Of a stretch of 64,000 nt of DNA, positions 47,716 through 59,249 are shown in pieces. The notes below the pieces were generated by a model, which saw only the letters and a list, made by a program, of their open reading frames with translations, ran no database searches and was not told where the DNA came from. A program made the position numbers and the translations under genes. The stretch comes from Halomonas sp. HL-93 (GTDB lineage Bacteria > Pseudomonadota > Gammaproteobacteria > Pseudomonadales > Halomonadaceae), in assembly GCF_900086985.1 (NCBI RefSeq), contig NZ_LT593974.1, positions 1,488,001 through 1,552,000 on the forward strand, written 5' to 3'. The number at the start of each line of letters is the position of its first letter. Within the stretch, counting starts at the first letter, position 1.

Positions 47716-48903
47716 ATGCGATTGGATAACGTGGTGATTGTAGGTGGGGCGCGTACCCCAATCGGTGGTTTTGGTGGGTCGCTCTCCACACTGGCACCGT
47801 TTGAGCTAGGTGCGATTACCGCCAGAGAAGCCTTGCGGCGCGCGGGTGTTAACGGGGGGAATATTGATCACTCGGTCTATGGCCACATTATTACGACGGG
47901 CCCGCAGGATGCGTATTTGGCGCGGCACATCGCCCTGGAATCCGGTGTTCCTAACGAAGCAGGGGCGTTTAACGTCAATCGGTTGTGTGGTTCAGGCGTG
48001 CAGGCCGTGCTGTCGGCGGCCCAACAGATCGTGTTGGGTGATAGCCGCTTAGCCTTAGCGGGTGGGGCGGAATCCATGTCCCGGGGAGCTTACCTGCTGC
48101 CGCCTCAAGCGCGTAATGGCATGCGCATGGGCGACATGAGCGTTGATGACCTTACGCTGGGGATCCTCAGCGATCCGTTTGGCAGCGGCCATATGGGCTG
48201 CACCGCGGAGAACATCGCAAAGCAGTATGGCTTAACCCGTGAGCAGCTCGATCAATTCGCCTTGGAAAGCCACCAAAAGGCGGCCCGGGCAATTGCCGAG
48301 GGTCGTTTTGAGGCACAGATTGTGCCTGTCGAGGTTCGTCAGGGTAAGCAAACCAATATCGTCTCGCGGGATGAACACGTACGCGATGGCGTCCAGCTTG
48401 GCGACTTGGCTCGGCTTAAGCCCGCGTTTCAAAAAGACGGTGTAGTGACGGCAGGTAATGCGTCGGGCATTAACGACGGGGCGGCGACGTTAGTGCTGGC
48501 GCATGCTGATGAGGCCAAGCAGCGTGGTTTATCCCCCCGGGCGCGGCTTCGCGTCGCCACCACGGCAGGGGTTGGGCCCTCGCTGATGGGGTTGGGGCCG
48601 ATTCCTGCCGTTAAACGCTGCTTGCAACAGGCGGGGCTTAGCATCAACGACATCGATGTGATTGAATCAAATGAAGCCTTTGCGGCCCAAGCCATGGTTG
48701 TCGCGGATTCTCTTGGCTTTCCGCTAGAAAAACTCAATCCTAACGGCGGCGCGGTGGCCTTGGGGCATCCAGTTGGGGCCACCGGGGCGATACTGATTCT
48801 TAAAGCGCTGCATGTATTGGAACGCGTCAACGGTGGCTACGGATTGATCACGCTGTGCATCGGTGGTGGGCAGGGAATCGCCCTGCTTATCGAGCGCTGC
48901 TAG
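47716..48903 (+). CDS. Thiolase family acetyl-CoA acetyltransferase (second copy)
   Basis: A 395-residue thiolase. Cys91 lies in NRLCGSGVQAV, His351 in ALGHPVGATG and Cys381 in TLCIGGGQG. It differs clearly from the copy at 27066 and from FadA, so the three are not recent duplicates. ATG 47716 has AGGAGA upstream. It is divergent from tatD and has no acyl-CoA gene beside it. The biosynthetic type (acetoacetyl-CoA formation) is likely. Confidence 0.9.
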   Translation: MRLDNVVIVGGARTPIGGFGGSLSTLAPFELGAITAREALRRAGVNGGNIDHSVYGHIITTGPQDAYLARHIALESGVPNEAGAFNVNRLCGSGVQAVLSAAQQIVLGDSRLALAGGAESMSRGAYLLPPQARNGMRMGDMSVDDLTLGILSDPFGSGHMGCTAENIAKQYGLTREQLDQFALESHQKAARAIAEGRFEAQIVPVEVRQGKQTNIVSRDEHVRDGVQLGDLARLKPAFQKDGVVTAGNASGINDGAATLVLAHADEAKQRGLSPRARLRVATTAGVGPSLMGLGPIPAVKRCLQQAGLSINDIDVIESNEAFAAQAMVVADSLGFPLEKLNPNGGAVALGHPVGATGAILILKALHVLERVNGGYGLITLCIGGGQGIALLIERC

Positions 48904-48981
48904 TCAGTTTGATTTCAATAAATCATGCTCAAAGTCAATCTGTCCCTGGCACTCATGCAGCAAGACGGTGCGGGCCATCAT
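48904..48981 (-). CDS. Possible 25-residue small protein
   Basis: A minus-strand frame starting ATGATG with a good ribosome site GAAGGGAG 7 nt upstream encodes MMARTVLLHECQGQIDFEHD plus five more residues, and stops right beside the end of the thiolase gene. It is divergent from uup. There is no other support: it is short, and its N-terminus only faintly recalls YggX-like proteins. Confidence 0.3.
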   Translation of the reverse strand: MMARTVLLHECQGQIDFEHDLLKSN

Positions 48982-49073
48982 TGGCGACTCCCTTCAAGAG
49001 AGAATAATGAACGTTGCCCGCCGAGTACGCGCATGCGTTACACTGTGCGCCTCATCAAGAAGGAGGACACTGC

Positions 49074-50993
49074 GTGACCCTGTTACGACTCGAACAGCTG
49101 CAACTTGCCTACGGCACCCAGGTATTGCTCGACCGCGCCGATCTCACGGTTGAGAGAGGCGAGCGGCTGGCGTTAGTCGGGCGCAATGGCACCGGTAAGT
49201 CCACTTTGCTGAAATTGGTCGCCGGTGAGATCCAGGCAGACGACGGTTCAATCTGGCGCGCGCCGGGTTTAAAGATTGGCGTGTTAGCCCAGGAGCTGCC
49301 CGACTCCTCAGGGATGACAATTTTTGACATGGTAGCGCAAGGGCTGCCCGAGGCCGGGGAGCTACTTTCCGAATATCATCATTTGATTAACGATCCCGAT
49401 CCGAACATGAACCGCATGGCGACCTTACAAACTCGCCTGGAAGCGATTGATGGCTGGTCATTCCATCATCGGATCGACGTTGTACTGACCCGGCTAGGGC
49501 TGCCTCCTGAAGCCGAAATGAGCGCGCTCTCCGGTGGTTGGCGGCGTCGCGTGGCGTTGGCCCGTGCGCTGGTCGCTGAGCCCGACCTGTTGCTTCTTGA
49601 TGAGCCGACCAACCACCTGGACCTGGATACGATCGCCTGGCTTGAGGAACAGCTGCTGGCGTTTAACGGTGCGGTGTTATTGATTACCCACGACCGGGCA
49701 TTCCTCTCTAAGCTGGCCACTAATATCTTGGAATTGGACCGGGGCAAGCTGGGTCGCTATCCCGGCAATTACATTGACTACCAGGCGCGTAAACAACATG
49801 AGCTGGAGGTGGAAGCCCGGGAAAACGCCGAGTTCGATAAAAAGCTGGCGCAGGAAGAAGTCTGGATTCGGCAAGGCATCAAAGCGCGCCGGACGCGTAA
49901 CGAAGGCCGGGTCAGGGCGCTTGAGGCCATGCGTAATGAGCGCAGTCAGCGCCGCGAACGTCAGGGCACCGCTAATCTGGCGGTGGACAGCGGCGAACGT
50001 ACTGGCAAGCGCGTCGTCAAGCTTAAAGGTGTGACCCAGCGATTCGGCAATGACACCATTATCCGTGACTTGAACCTTGAGGTGATGCGTGGCGACCGGA
50101 TCGGCTTCCTGGGGCGTAACGGCGCAGGCAAAACAACGCTACTCAAGATATTGCTTGGTGAGATTGAGCCCACGGAAGGCACTGTCCAACTGGGCACCAA
50201 CTTGAAGGTGGCTTACTTTGACCAGCTACGCGCGGGGCTTGAGTTAGAAAAAACCGTATACGATAACGTGGCGCAGGGGAGTGACCGCGTCAGCGTGGGC
50301 GGCAAAGATCGTCACGTGATGAGTTATCTACAAGATTTTCTGTTTACACCTGACCGCGTACGCCAGCCCGTGAAAGCGCTTTCGGGCGGGGAGTCCAATC
50401 GACTGTTGTTGGCTAAACTCTTTACCCAGCCGGCCAATGTGCTGGTGCTTGACGAGCCAACCAATGATTTGGACATGGAAACTCTGGAGCTGCTTGAAGA
50501 GCTACTGCTCAACTTTGAGGGCACGCTGCTGCTGGTATCTCACGACCGGACGTTCATGGATAACGTGGTCACCAGTATGCTGGCGTTTGAAGGTGAGGGC
50601 GTGGTGCGCGAATACGTGGGCGGCTATACCGACTGGATTCGTCAGGGAGGAAAGCTGCCACCAGCGCCCTGGGAAGGAGCTGCTAGGCAAAATACTGAGC
50701 CAACTTCAGAGGCACCTAAAGAAAAGCAAAGCTCCACTTCGGTGGCCTCGGCAAATAAGCCGGTAAAATTATCCTATAAGCTGCAGCGTGAGCTGGATGC
50801 GCTACCCGCTGAGATAGAGCAGCTGGAAAGCGACGTCGAGGCACTGGAGCAGGAAGCTGCCGATCCGGCGTTCTATCAGCAGGAAGCCAGTGCTGTGACG
50901 GCCAAGCTGCAAGCGTTAGAGCAGGCACAGGAGGCTTTGGAAGTGGCCATGGAGCGTTGGATGGCGCTTGAAGCCATGGCCAGCGGTGAGTAG
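49074..50993 (+). CDS. uup: ABC-F ATPase Uup
   Basis: A 639-residue cytoplasmic protein with two ABC domains: Walker A GRNGTGKST and GRNGAGKTT, signatures LSGGWRRR and LSGGESNR, Walker B LLLDEPTNHLDL and LVLDEPTNDLDM. Between them is the charged ABC-F linker, and the C-terminal 80 residues form a coiled coil (LQRELDALPAEIEQLESDVE), the DNA-binding tail of Uup. ABC-F proteins act on ribosomes; Uup also affects replication and transposon excision. GTG 49074 has AAGGAGG 7 nt upstream. Confidence 0.92.
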   Translation: MTLLRLEQLQLAYGTQVLLDRADLTVERGERLALVGRNGTGKSTLLKLVAGEIQADDGSIWRAPGLKIGVLAQELPDSSGMTIFDMVAQGLPEAGELLSEYHHLINDPDPNMNRMATLQTRLEAIDGWSFHHRIDVVLTRLGLPPEAEMSALSGGWRRRVALARALVAEPDLLLLDEPTNHLDLDTIAWLEEQLLAFNGAVLLITHDRAFLSKLATNILELDRGKLGRYPGNYIDYQARKQHELEVEARENAEFDKKLAQEEVWIRQGIKARRTRNEGRVRALEAMRNERSQRRERQGTANLAVDSGERTGKRVVKLKGVTQRFGNDTIIRDLNLEVMRGDRIGFLGRNGAGKTTLLKILLGEIEPTEGTVQLGTNLKVAYFDQLRAGLELEKTVYDNVAQGSDRVSVGGKDRHVMSYLQDFLFTPDRVRQPVKALSGGESNRLLLAKLFTQPANVLVLDEPTNDLDMETLELLEELLLNFEGTLLLVSHDRTFMDNVVTSMLAFEGEGVVREYVGGYTDWIRQGGKLPPAPWEGAARQNTEPTSEAPKEKQSSTSVASANKPVKLSYKLQRELDALPAEIEQLESDVEALEQEAADPAFYQQEASAVTAKLQALEQAQEALEVAMERWMALEAMASGE

Positions 50994-51000
50994 GCGTCAT

Positions 51001-51033
51001 ATTGAAGGTGCCGGCGTTACTGGCACCTTCAAT
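51001..51033. terminator. Perfect 12-bp hairpin between convergent uup and usp
   Basis: ATTGAAGGTGCC / GGCACCTTCAAT with a 9-base loop, beginning 7 bp after the uup stop. It lacks a T-tract but is symmetrical and lies between convergent genes, so it probably acts in both directions. Confidence 0.55.
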
Positions 51034-51044
51034 GTCATCGGGAA

Positions 51045-51497
51045 TTATTCGTCGCTTTTTTCGCCTTTCTTGCCTACGCGAACCGCCAGCACGTCGCACT
51101 GCGCGCCGTGCAGTACACCGGTCGAGGTAGAGCCTAACAGCAAGGCAAACCCATGACGCCCGTGAGAGCCTACGACAATCAAGTCGACTCCATGCTCCTC
51201 GGCAAAGCGGTGGATTTCTGTATCCGGCATGCCCACCACCACGTGTTGATCTGCCTCAGCAACGTGGGGAGCCGCGATGTCGGCTAGACGTTTCTTGGCG
51301 TGATCATCCAGCTGGTCCTGAATGCTGGTCAAATCCATCGGTATATCGCCGCCGTAGGCGAAACCGAGCGGTTCAAGCGTATGCATAATGGAAATTTTGG
51401 CACGGTCATTGCGTTCAGCAATTGCAACGGCGCGCTCCAAAATTTTATGAGAATCCTTGGTCAAGTCGACGGCAACCAAAATATGGTGATAGCTCAT
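51045..51497 (-). CDS. Universal stress protein (UspA family)
   Basis: A 150-residue protein of the Usp fold. It begins MSYHHILVAVDLTKDS. The ATP-binding pattern G-2x-G-9x-G(S/T) is visible in VGSHGRHGFALLLGSTSTGVL. The length equals the single-domain family. It binds ATP and is made under stress in relatives. AGGAGA lies upstream of the start. Confidence 0.92.
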   Translation of the reverse strand: MSYHHILVAVDLTKDSHKILERAVAIAERNDRAKISIMHTLEPLGFAYGGDIPMDLTSIQDQLDDHAKKRLADIAAPHVAEADQHVVVGMPDTEIHRFAEEHGVDLIVVGSHGRHGFALLLGSTSTGVLHGAQCDVLAVRVGKKGEKSDE

Positions 51498-51643
51498 GGC
51501 GTATCTCCTCAGTGAGTAACAAGCAGTATTCTCTGTCTAATGCCCTCTACTTTAAGTGGCGTGCCTTATCTTAACAACGACCTAGGTCATGGTTTTTATG
51601 CGCTCTGGATTCAAGTGTGGCTTAGTTTGAAGGAAATGTAGAA

Positions 51644-52174
51644 ATGGAATGGTTAATTATTGTCTTTATTATGCTGTTTGTGTTGGCGCCGGTTATGTGG
51701 CTTAAGCCAAGCTCACGGCAAAAAAGAACCATGGCAATGCGCCTGCATGCCAGTCGTAAAGGGGTAACGATAAAAGAGGAAAAACCGCCGCTTCACGCGT
51801 TTAGAGGCACCATGCCCGCTTATCGTTGGCTCTATCCCCAGCAGCAGCCTGGGCCTGATTTTGTGCTTGTCCGCGACCAGCATGCCAGCCAGGAACTCGA
51901 GCCCTATTATGCTGGCTGGCGTTGGCGCATCGCGCCGCTAAGGCCTATTCCGACCAACGCTGAAGCGCCACTTAAGGCGCTGTTAGAACGTTTGCCGCTG
52001 GATGCGTTGGTGCTTGAGTCGACGCCTAATTCACTGACGCTTTGGTGGTGGGAATCGCAGAATGCGACGCGCTTTGATACCTATTTGGATGATTTTAATC
52101 AACTGCGCGATCAACTGTCAGGGCAGGCGGATCGACTCCCTCATGAGCCCCTGTCAGGAAACCGCCTCCTGTAA
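51644..52174 (+). CDS. Membrane-anchored hypothetical protein
   Basis: A 176-residue protein with one N-terminal hydrophobic helix (residues 3-20) and a soluble C-terminal part rich in Trp, Arg and Pro (GPDFVLVRDQHASQE, YYAGWRWRIAPLRPIP, SLTLWWWES). I do not recognise a family. Its 3' end overlaps the convergent MarR gene by 21 bp. Confidence 0.7.
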   Translation: MEWLIIVFIMLFVLAPVMWLKPSSRQKRTMAMRLHASRKGVTIKEEKPPLHAFRGTMPAYRWLYPQQQPGPDFVLVRDQHASQELEPYYAGWRWRIAPLRPIPTNAEAPLKALLERLPLDALVLESTPNSLTLWWWESQNATRFDTYLDDFNQLRDQLSGQADRLPHEPLSGNRLL

Positions 52175-52606
52175 ATCCCGTGCTTGAATGGCGAGGCCAT
52201 TTTTTTCAATGCGTTCTAGCCATTCGCCTAGTTGGTCTAAATCCGCCTCTGAAAGGCCCTCAAACATTTCTTTTCGGGCCTCCTTGGCCACACTGTCGAT
52301 TTGCTCAAGCAATGGCATAGCGGCGGCCGTCAGGTAGATACGTTTACTGCGGCGGTCGCTATCACAAGCGCGACGCTCCACCAGCCCTTGTTCTTCCAGT
52401 TGGCTAAGGGTGCGTACCAGCGAAGGGGCTTCGACGCCTATTGCGCGGGCTAGATCGCACTGAGGTTGGCCGTCGCCCAGACGCCAGAGATGATAAAGCG
52501 TCACCCAACGCGTTTGCGTGAGCCCCAGCGGGGCTAAACGTCGGTCCAATATCGAACGCCACAGATGAGGCAGGCGAGCAATGCGAAAACCAATTGATGA
52601 TGCCAT
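52154..52606 (-). CDS. MarR/SlyA-family transcriptional regulator
   Basis: A 150-residue winged-helix regulator. LTQTRWVTLYHLWRL, GVEAPSLVRTLSQLEEQGLV and RRACDSDRRSKRIYLT are the recognition helix and wing of the SlyA branch. The target is unknown. The start at 52606 begins MASSIGFRIARLPHLWR. It overlaps the end of the preceding convergent gene. Confidence 0.88.
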   Translation of the reverse strand: MASSIGFRIARLPHLWRSILDRRLAPLGLTQTRWVTLYHLWRLGDGQPQCDLARAIGVEAPSLVRTLSQLEEQGLVERRACDSDRRSKRIYLTAAAMPLLEQIDSVAKEARKEMFEGLSEADLDQLGEWLERIEKNGLAIQARDLQEAVS

Positions 52607-52679
52607 GATCAGCTAGTTACCAGTCAAAATGAATAGATGGATTGTCATAATCTCGAGCGCTGAATGCAAGACACGATGA

Positions 52680-53834
52680 TCATTCCTCGTCGTTTTGGTC
52701 AGCGTCGCGATCACGACCGGCAATAAAACGTTGAAGATTCAACCGACTCAAGCCTGCTGGGCGAATTTGACTGTCGGCTATCGTTGCCTTCTCGGCGTCT
52801 TCGCTAACGGTAAAGCGAATCAGGCCTAACCGCTGGCCACTATCCGTCATAATATCCACGCGCCATTGACCGCTTGGATCGTCGGGAAAGTTCAGCTTGT
52901 GACTCCATGCGCGGTAGCCCTCTTCCCGGCCTCCGTTAATATCCAGGTCGACGACGTCCAAAGGCTCGCCATTGTGATGCCAAACATGAGAAATCGTTTC
53001 ACTCAGGCCCCGTGGCGCGCGAATGGCCGTGTAGGCATATAGGCCATCCTCTTTGATTGCCTGAGGGGTTAAGGCGCTTGATCCGCTGGGCGCTCGCTGT
53101 TGAATATTCAATGCGGGTGAAAGCGCACTACCGGTCATCCACAAGCTGGCCGGTGGCACCCAAACGCGACCAAACCAAGCCAAACCCGCCAATAACAACA
53201 TCATTGCTAGTAACGAGAACCAACCACTAAACGAACGTTGCTTTAGCAGGTGCCAAAAGCTTGGCAATGCTACGACCACTGTCGTCGCAATGGCCAACAA
53301 TAAGCTCTGCCCAGTGGTTAGATGCAGCATGATAGGCAGCGTGACAAGCACCACCAAAAATACGCACAGCGCATGGAATAGAAAGTAGAGGCTGCGCCAG
53401 CGGTCGGCAATCTTGAAGTAGATGGGGTCGATAATCGATAGCACCGCCATCGCCACCACTAATAGGGCAAATAGGCTTTGCCCACTGTTCCAAACGGTGG
53501 TGATTAAAATAAATGGCAATGTGAAAAACAACGTTTCCTGGTGGATCATTTGGGCAATAAACGCAGCAACTCCTTTGGGGAGCGTTGGATATCCGCGGTT
53601 AGCGAGCCAGCGGCCCACTAAACTTTCTGAGAGTAGCAATAGCCAAGCGAACACCAGTCCCAGCGCTAGCACTGCGCCTAACCATTGCTGCCGATCCACG
53701 AGAAAGAAGCTACCTAAGCCTGCCGCAAACGCCAAGGGAGGCCATAGCCAAGTCCAAGGTTTTAAACGAATGACGAGTCGTTCAACGAACGATTGTAGTT
53801 TGGCGATGCGCGCCTGTGTGAGCAGCGTGCCCAT
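52680..53834 (-). CDS. DUF5924/DUF2914 membrane protein
   Basis: A 384-residue protein with seven or eight hydrophobic segments in residues 28-235 and a periplasmic C-terminal domain. That domain (LYAYTAIRAPRGLSETISHVWHH, GGREEGYRAWSHKLNFP, GQWRVDIMTDSGQRLGLIRFTV) is DUF2914, a beta-sandwich of unknown role. The tail is acidic. No function is known. It is divergent from fadBA. Confidence 0.8.
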   Translation of the reverse strand: MGTLLTQARIAKLQSFVERLVIRLKPWTWLWPPLAFAAGLGSFFLVDRQQWLGAVLALGLVFAWLLLLSESLVGRWLANRGYPTLPKGVAAFIAQMIHQETLFFTLPFILITTVWNSGQSLFALLVVAMAVLSIIDPIYFKIADRWRSLYFLFHALCVFLVVLVTLPIMLHLTTGQSLLLAIATTVVVALPSFWHLLKQRSFSGWFSLLAMMLLLAGLAWFGRVWVPPASLWMTGSALSPALNIQQRAPSGSSALTPQAIKEDGLYAYTAIRAPRGLSETISHVWHHNGEPLDVVDLDINGGREEGYRAWSHKLNFPDDPSGQWRVDIMTDSGQRLGLIRFTVSEDAEKATIADSQIRPAGLSRLNLQRFIAGRDRDADQNDEE

Positions 53835-53974
53835 AACAAAATAACCCAGGTGATCAAGGAGCCATGATCCTAACAGTCTGAACGCATAGCGGGGAGCGCT
53901 GGTCGAAGAAGTTTACATAATTAGCCGAAAGTCAGGGCTTGACGTTCTTGGGTAACTCAACCAAGCTTACGCAA

Positions 53975-53990
53975 TCAAACGACCGTATGA
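53975..53990. promoter_or_regulatory. PsrA-type dyad upstream of fadB
   Basis: TCAAAC-GACC-GTATGA differs from CAAAC-N4-GTTTG by one base in the right arm. It lies 55 bp before the fadB ATG, close to a possible -35 TTGACG at 53939-53944. It is weaker than the other two sites but fadBA is a known PsrA target in Pseudomonas. Confidence 0.5.
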
Positions 53991-54045
53991 AATGCGTGGC
54001 GTGTCCCAGTGCATGGGCCAGCCCGAACTTGTGGAGAGAGCGCGG

Positions 54046-56223
54046 ATGATCTATCAAGGCAACGCCATCACGGTGGAGCGTCGTGACACCCAAGGTGGCA
54101 ATGACATCGCAATGCTCACTTTCGATTTGAAAGATGAGTCCGTCAATAAACTGTCCAGCGCCGTAATAACAGAGCTGGCAGACGCGGTAAAAGCACTTCA
54201 GGGCGAAAGTGGTTTGCAAGGGTTAGTGATTGGCAGTGCCAAAGAGGCCTTTATCGTCGGTGCCGACATTACCGAATTTCACAGCCTGTTTGATAAAGGT
54301 GAAGAGTACCTAGTGGAAATGAACCTCAAGGTACACGATATTTTTAATGCCATTGAAGACCTGCCTTTTCCCACCGTAGCGGCGATTAACGGCTTGGCGC
54401 TGGGCGGCGGTTGTGAAGTGCTGCTGACCGCCGATTTTCGCGTGATGAGCGAGAAAGCCAAAATTGGCCTTCCGGAAACCAAACTGGGCATCCTGCCAGG
54501 CTGGGGCGGTTGCGTGCGGCTGCCACGCCTTATCGGTGCGGATAACGCAATCGAATGGATTGCTGGTGGCACTGAAAACCGTGCCGACGCTGCGCTAAAG
54601 GTTGGCGCGGTAGATGCCGTTGTCGCCCATGAACTGCTTGAAAGCGCTGCGCTGGATATACTTGATCGCGCCAACAGCGGTGAACTTGACTACCAGACAC
54701 GTCGTGAGGAAAAGACAAGCCCGCTGAAACTCAACGCCATTGAGCAGATGATGGCATTTGAAACCGCCAAGGGCTATGTGGCGGGCAAGGCAGGGCCGCA
54801 TTACCCCGCGCCCGTTGAAGCCATCAAAGTGATTCAGAAGGGCGCGGGTGAGACCCGTAGCCGGGCTCAAGCAATCGAGGCAAAGGCCTTTGCCAAGCTG
54901 GCACTCAGCAGCGTAGCGTTTAATCTTGTCGGCCTGTTCTTGAATGACCAAGTGGTCAAGAAAAAAGGCAGCAAGTACGAAAAACAAGCACAACCGGTGA
55001 AGCAGACCGCGGTGTTGGGCGCGGGTATCATGGGCGGCGGTATCGCCTATCAAAGTGCCTCGAAAGGCACGCCCATCCTGATGAAAGATATCAAAGACGA
55101 TGCCATCGAACTGGGCCTCAAAGAAGCGCGCAAGCTATTTGCCAAGCAGGTTGAGCGTAACAAGCTGACCACCGAGCAGATGGCCGAGAAGCTCACCAAT
55201 ATCCGCCCCACGCTGTCTTACGGTGATTTCGGTAACGTCGACCTGGTTGTCGAAGCGGTCGTCGAGAATCCGAAAGTCAAAGACGCTGTGCTTACGGAGG
55301 TCGAGGGGATGGTGGGTGAAAACACCATTCTTACCTCTAATACCTCGACAATTTCGATCAACCGACTGGCGCAGAACCTCAAGCGTCCGGAAAACTTCTG
55401 CGGCATGCACTTCTTTAACCCAGTGCATCGCATGCCACTTGTTGAAGTGATTCGCGGTGAGAAAACCTCAGACGCCGCCGTGGCTGCCACGGTCGCCTAC
55501 GCACGTGCCATGGGTAAAACCCCTATCGTGGTTAACGACTGCCCTGGTTTCTTGGTCAACCGCGTACTGTTCCCCTATTTTGGTGGCTTTAGCTTCCTGG
55601 TAGAGCAGGGCGCTGACTTTCAGCACGTTGACAAGGTGATGGAGAAGTTTGGCTGGCCGATGGGCCCTGCGTACCTGCTGGATGTGGTCGGCATGGATAC
55701 GGCGGTGCACGCCAATGAGGTCATGGCCGAAGGTTTTCCTGATCGCATGGCCCGCGATGGCAAAACCGCGATCCAGGTGATGTACGACAACGAGCGTCTT
55801 GGCCAGAAGAACGACAAGGGCTTCTACGCCTACGAAGAAGATAAAAAGGGTAAGCCCAAGAAGGTCAGCGACGATCAGGCTTATGCGCTAGTAAAAGACG
55901 TGGTCAAAGAGCAGAAAGCGTTTTCCGACGACGACATCATCGCCCGCATGATGGTGCCGCTGTGCCTGGAGACTGTTCGCTGCCTGGAAGACGGGATTGT
56001 CGAGACGCCCGCTGAAGCCGACATGGCGCTGATTTACGGCATTGGTTTCCCGCCGTTCCGCGGTGGCGCACTGCGCTACATCGACGCCATGGGCGTGGCC
56101 GAATTCGTCAAGTTGGCCGAAGGCTTGGCCGAGGAGCTGGGGCCTCTCTACGCGCCTACTGAGAAGCTGCGTCAAATGGCTGAAAAAAATGAATCTTTCT
56201 ATGCCGCTGGCGCCCAGGCCTAA
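54046..56223 (+). CDS. fadB: Fatty acid oxidation complex alpha subunit FadB
   Basis: A 725-residue multifunctional enzyme. The N-terminal enoyl-CoA hydratase has catalytic Glu124 (GGGCEV) and Glu144 (GLPETK); the middle and C-terminal 3-hydroxyacyl-CoA dehydrogenase has the NAD site [10 protein letters not shown] and catalytic His in [11 protein letters not shown]. It begins [10 protein letters not shown], as in Pseudomonas FadB. ATG 54046 has GGAGAGAG 6 nt upstream; frames reaching 53992 lack this. fadA follows 24 bp later. Confidence 0.95.
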   Translation: MIYQGNAITVERRDTQGGNDIAMLTFDLKDESVNKLSSAVITELADAVKALQGESGLQGLVIGSAKEAFIVGADITEFHSLFDKGEEYLVEMNLKVHDIFNAIEDLPFPTVAAINGLALGGGCEVLLTADFRVMSEKAKIGLPETKLGILPGWGGCVRLPRLIGADNAIEWIAGGTENRADAALKVGAVDAVVAHELLESAALDILDRANSGELDYQTRREEKTSPLKLNAIEQMMAFETAKGYVAGKAGPHYPAPVEAIKVIQKGAGETRSRAQAIEAKAFAKLALSSVAFNLVGLFLNDQVVKKKGSKYEKQAQPVKQTAVLGAGIMGGGIAYQSASKGTPILMKDIKDDAIELGLKEARKLFAKQVERNKLTTEQMAEKLTNIRPTLSYGDFGNVDLVVEAVVENPKVKDAVLTEVEGMVGENTILTSNTSTISINRLAQNLKRPENFCGMHFFNPVHRMPLVEVIRGEKTSDAAVAATVAYARAMGKTPIVVNDCPGFLVNRVLFPYFGGFSFLVEQGADFQHVDKVMEKFGWPMGPAYLLDVVGMDTAVHANEVMAEGFPDRMARDGKTAIQVMYDNERLGQKNDKGFYAYEEDKKGKPKKVSDDQAYALVKDVVKEQKAFSDDDIIARMMVPLCLETVRCLEDGIVETPAEADMALIYGIGFPPFRGGALRYIDAMGVAEFVKLAEGLAEELGPLYAPTEKLRQMAEKNESFYAAGAQA

Positions 56224-57426
<1,203 letters not shown>

Positions 57427-57448
57427 GCATCGCTTAAGTAAGAAAGTA

Positions 57449-57476
57449 AAAACGGCACCTCTCGGGGTGCCGTTTT
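57449..57476. terminator. Two-way Rho-independent terminator after fadA
   Basis: AAAACGGCACC / GGTGCCGTTTT, an 11-bp stem with a 6-base loop, flanked by A on one side and T on the other. It serves convergent fadBA and the HDAC-family gene. Confidence 0.9.
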
Positions 57477-57506
57477 CATGTCCGCAGCGTTATTTGAGAC
57501 GTGGCC

Positions 57507-58595
57507 TTACTCTGTTTGAAAAGCCGTGCGGTGGAAGTCCGCCGCCGCTTGGACTTCGGCAATACCGCAGGTATCGGGCACCGGCACCGTGTTGCCCGCC
57601 AATACCGCAAGGACAGCTCGCGTGCCGTTGGCCAGCGATTCCAGGTTATAGCCGCCTTCTAGCACGAAGACCAAGCGGCCATCGCAGTGCTGTTCCGCAA
57701 GTTGTTGTAAAAAGCCGGTTAACGCTCCAAAGCCTTCATAGGAAACATTCAGCGCTAAATCGTGCCAGTGCGGGTCAAATCCGGCGGAGACGAGAATAAT
57801 GTCCGGCTGAAACCACTCGGCCGCCGGTGCCAGGATGTCGCGAAATGCCTTGAGGAATGCCTCGTCGCCTGCACCCGCGGGCAGCGGGACATTGATGGTG
57901 GTGCCTTCACCCAGCCCGGCACCGACTTCTTCCAGATGTCCCGAGCCTGGATAAAAAGGTGCGGCGCGGTGTATATCGAAAAACATCACATTGGGTTCGG
58001 CCCAAAAAATATCCTGGGTGCCGTTGCCGTGGTGAGCATCCCAATCAACGATCAACACTTTCTCGCAGCCTAATGCGCTGCGCGCATGGGCTGCTGCGAC
58101 GGCGACATTGTTAAATAAACAGAAGCCTCGTGCACGAACCGGTTCAGCATGATGGCCAGGCGGCCTTATGAGGGCAAATGCGCTCTTGGTGCGTTTTCCC
58201 ATGACGGCTTCGACGGCGGCAATCGCCGTTCCGGCGGCGACTTCCGCTGCATCGACGCTGCCGGGTGAGACCGCTGTGGTATCCACATCCAGCCAGGCAT
58301 TTTTACCCCTTAAGCTAAAAATGTCGCTCAGATAGGAGGTCGTGTGTACCCGGGCTAACTGTTCATGAGTGGCGGCTTTTCCACCCTCGATGATGAGTCC
58401 TTCAATGGGTGATTTTTGAAGCAGCTGTTGAATAGCGCCTAGCCGCCCTGGATGTTCCGGGTATTTCCACGGAACGGGCAGTCCGTCGAGTAGGTGGCGT
58501 ATCCGCTTATCGATCCGATCAGGTAAAAAATCGGCGTCGATGTTAGGTTCGTGGGCAAGAACGCGATCATCATAAAATGCGATGACGTTGTGCAT
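57507..58595 (-). CDS. Histone deacetylase family (acetylpolyamine-type) amidohydrolase
   Basis: A 362-residue zinc hydrolase. RPPGHHA at 144-150 carries catalytic His148/His149, DWDAHHGNGTQ at 184-194 carries zinc ligands Asp186 and His188, and SAGFDPHWHD supplies the third Asp. EGGYNLESL closes the site. Bacterial members remove acetyl groups from polyamines, acetoin-related targets or proteins; the substrate here is not known. An AGGTAG site precedes the start. Confidence 0.88.
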   Translation of the reverse strand: MHNVIAFYDDRVLAHEPNIDADFLPDRIDKRIRHLLDGLPVPWKYPEHPGRLGAIQQLLQKSPIEGLIIEGGKAATHEQLARVHTTSYLSDIFSLRGKNAWLDVDTTAVSPGSVDAAEVAAGTAIAAVEAVMGKRTKSAFALIRPPGHHAEPVRARGFCLFNNVAVAAAHARSALGCEKVLIVDWDAHHGNGTQDIFWAEPNVMFFDIHRAAPFYPGSGHLEEVGAGLGEGTTINVPLPAGAGDEAFLKAFRDILAPAAEWFQPDIILVSAGFDPHWHDLALNVSYEGFGALTGFLQQLAEQHCDGRLVFVLEGGYNLESLANGTRAVLAVLAGNTVPVPDTCGIAEVQAAADFHRTAFQTE

Positions 58596-58706
58596 AATAG
58601 CTACCTGAAATACATGCGTTGGCTGATAGCAAGTGCACGAGTGGTATGAGGTGTTACCTCACACGACAGGCGCATGCTTTTTTACAGTAAGGCAGGCTTA
58701 GCGGCG

Positions 58707-59168
58707 TTATACAATGCCATTTTCCAGGCTAAGCGCTAAATACAGGCTCAACTCTTCCACCTGCGTTACAAAATCATCCTGCCAATCTCCTTGTAGAATA
58801 AGCGGCTCCTGGGCCCACCGCCAGCGCAGCCCGGTTACAATGCTTTCAACCGCTCGCCGCGTGCCGGTACCGTCGAGCCCGGCACGAATATAAAGCGCGC
58901 AAGGCAGGCCCTGTTTTTCCTCCAATACGCCGTAGTAGCTGCGGTCGAAAAAGTCTTTGAGTGCACCGCTCATGTACCCCAGGTTTTCTGTGGTGCCTAG
59001 TAAAATGCCATCACAGGCCATTACATCGTCTGGCCCGGCCTCAAAAGGTGTCTTGACCACGCAGCGCACGTTTTCAAGGTCGGCATGCGTCGCGCCACGG
59101 TAAGCCGCGTCGCAAAGCGTCTGTGTGTTGGGCGAAGGCGTATGAGCAACGATGAGCAGCTGTTTCAT
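58707..59168 (-). CDS. Flavodoxin-fold NAD(P)H-dependent reductase
   Basis: A 153-residue protein. [23 protein letters not shown] opens the flavodoxin fold, and [27 protein letters not shown] is the FMN-binding segment of flavodoxin-like NAD(P)H reductases. It probably acts on quinones or as a flavin electron carrier. It is co-oriented with the HDAC-family gene, 111 bp upstream of it. Confidence 0.8.
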   Translation of the reverse strand: MKQLLIVAHTPSPNTQTLCDAAYRGATHADLENVRCVVKTPFEAGPDDVMACDGILLGTTENLGYMSGALKDFFDRSYYGVLEEKQGLPCALYIRAGLDGTGTRRAVESIVTGLRWRWAQEPLILQGDWQDDFVTQVEELSLYLALSLENGIV

Positions 59169-59249
59169 GAGAGATAGCCTGCGGGGTTGAGGTTTGCGTC
59201 GTATAAGTGACGTGCCACACTAGCTAATAGCTTAGCCAAGAGAGCCTAT

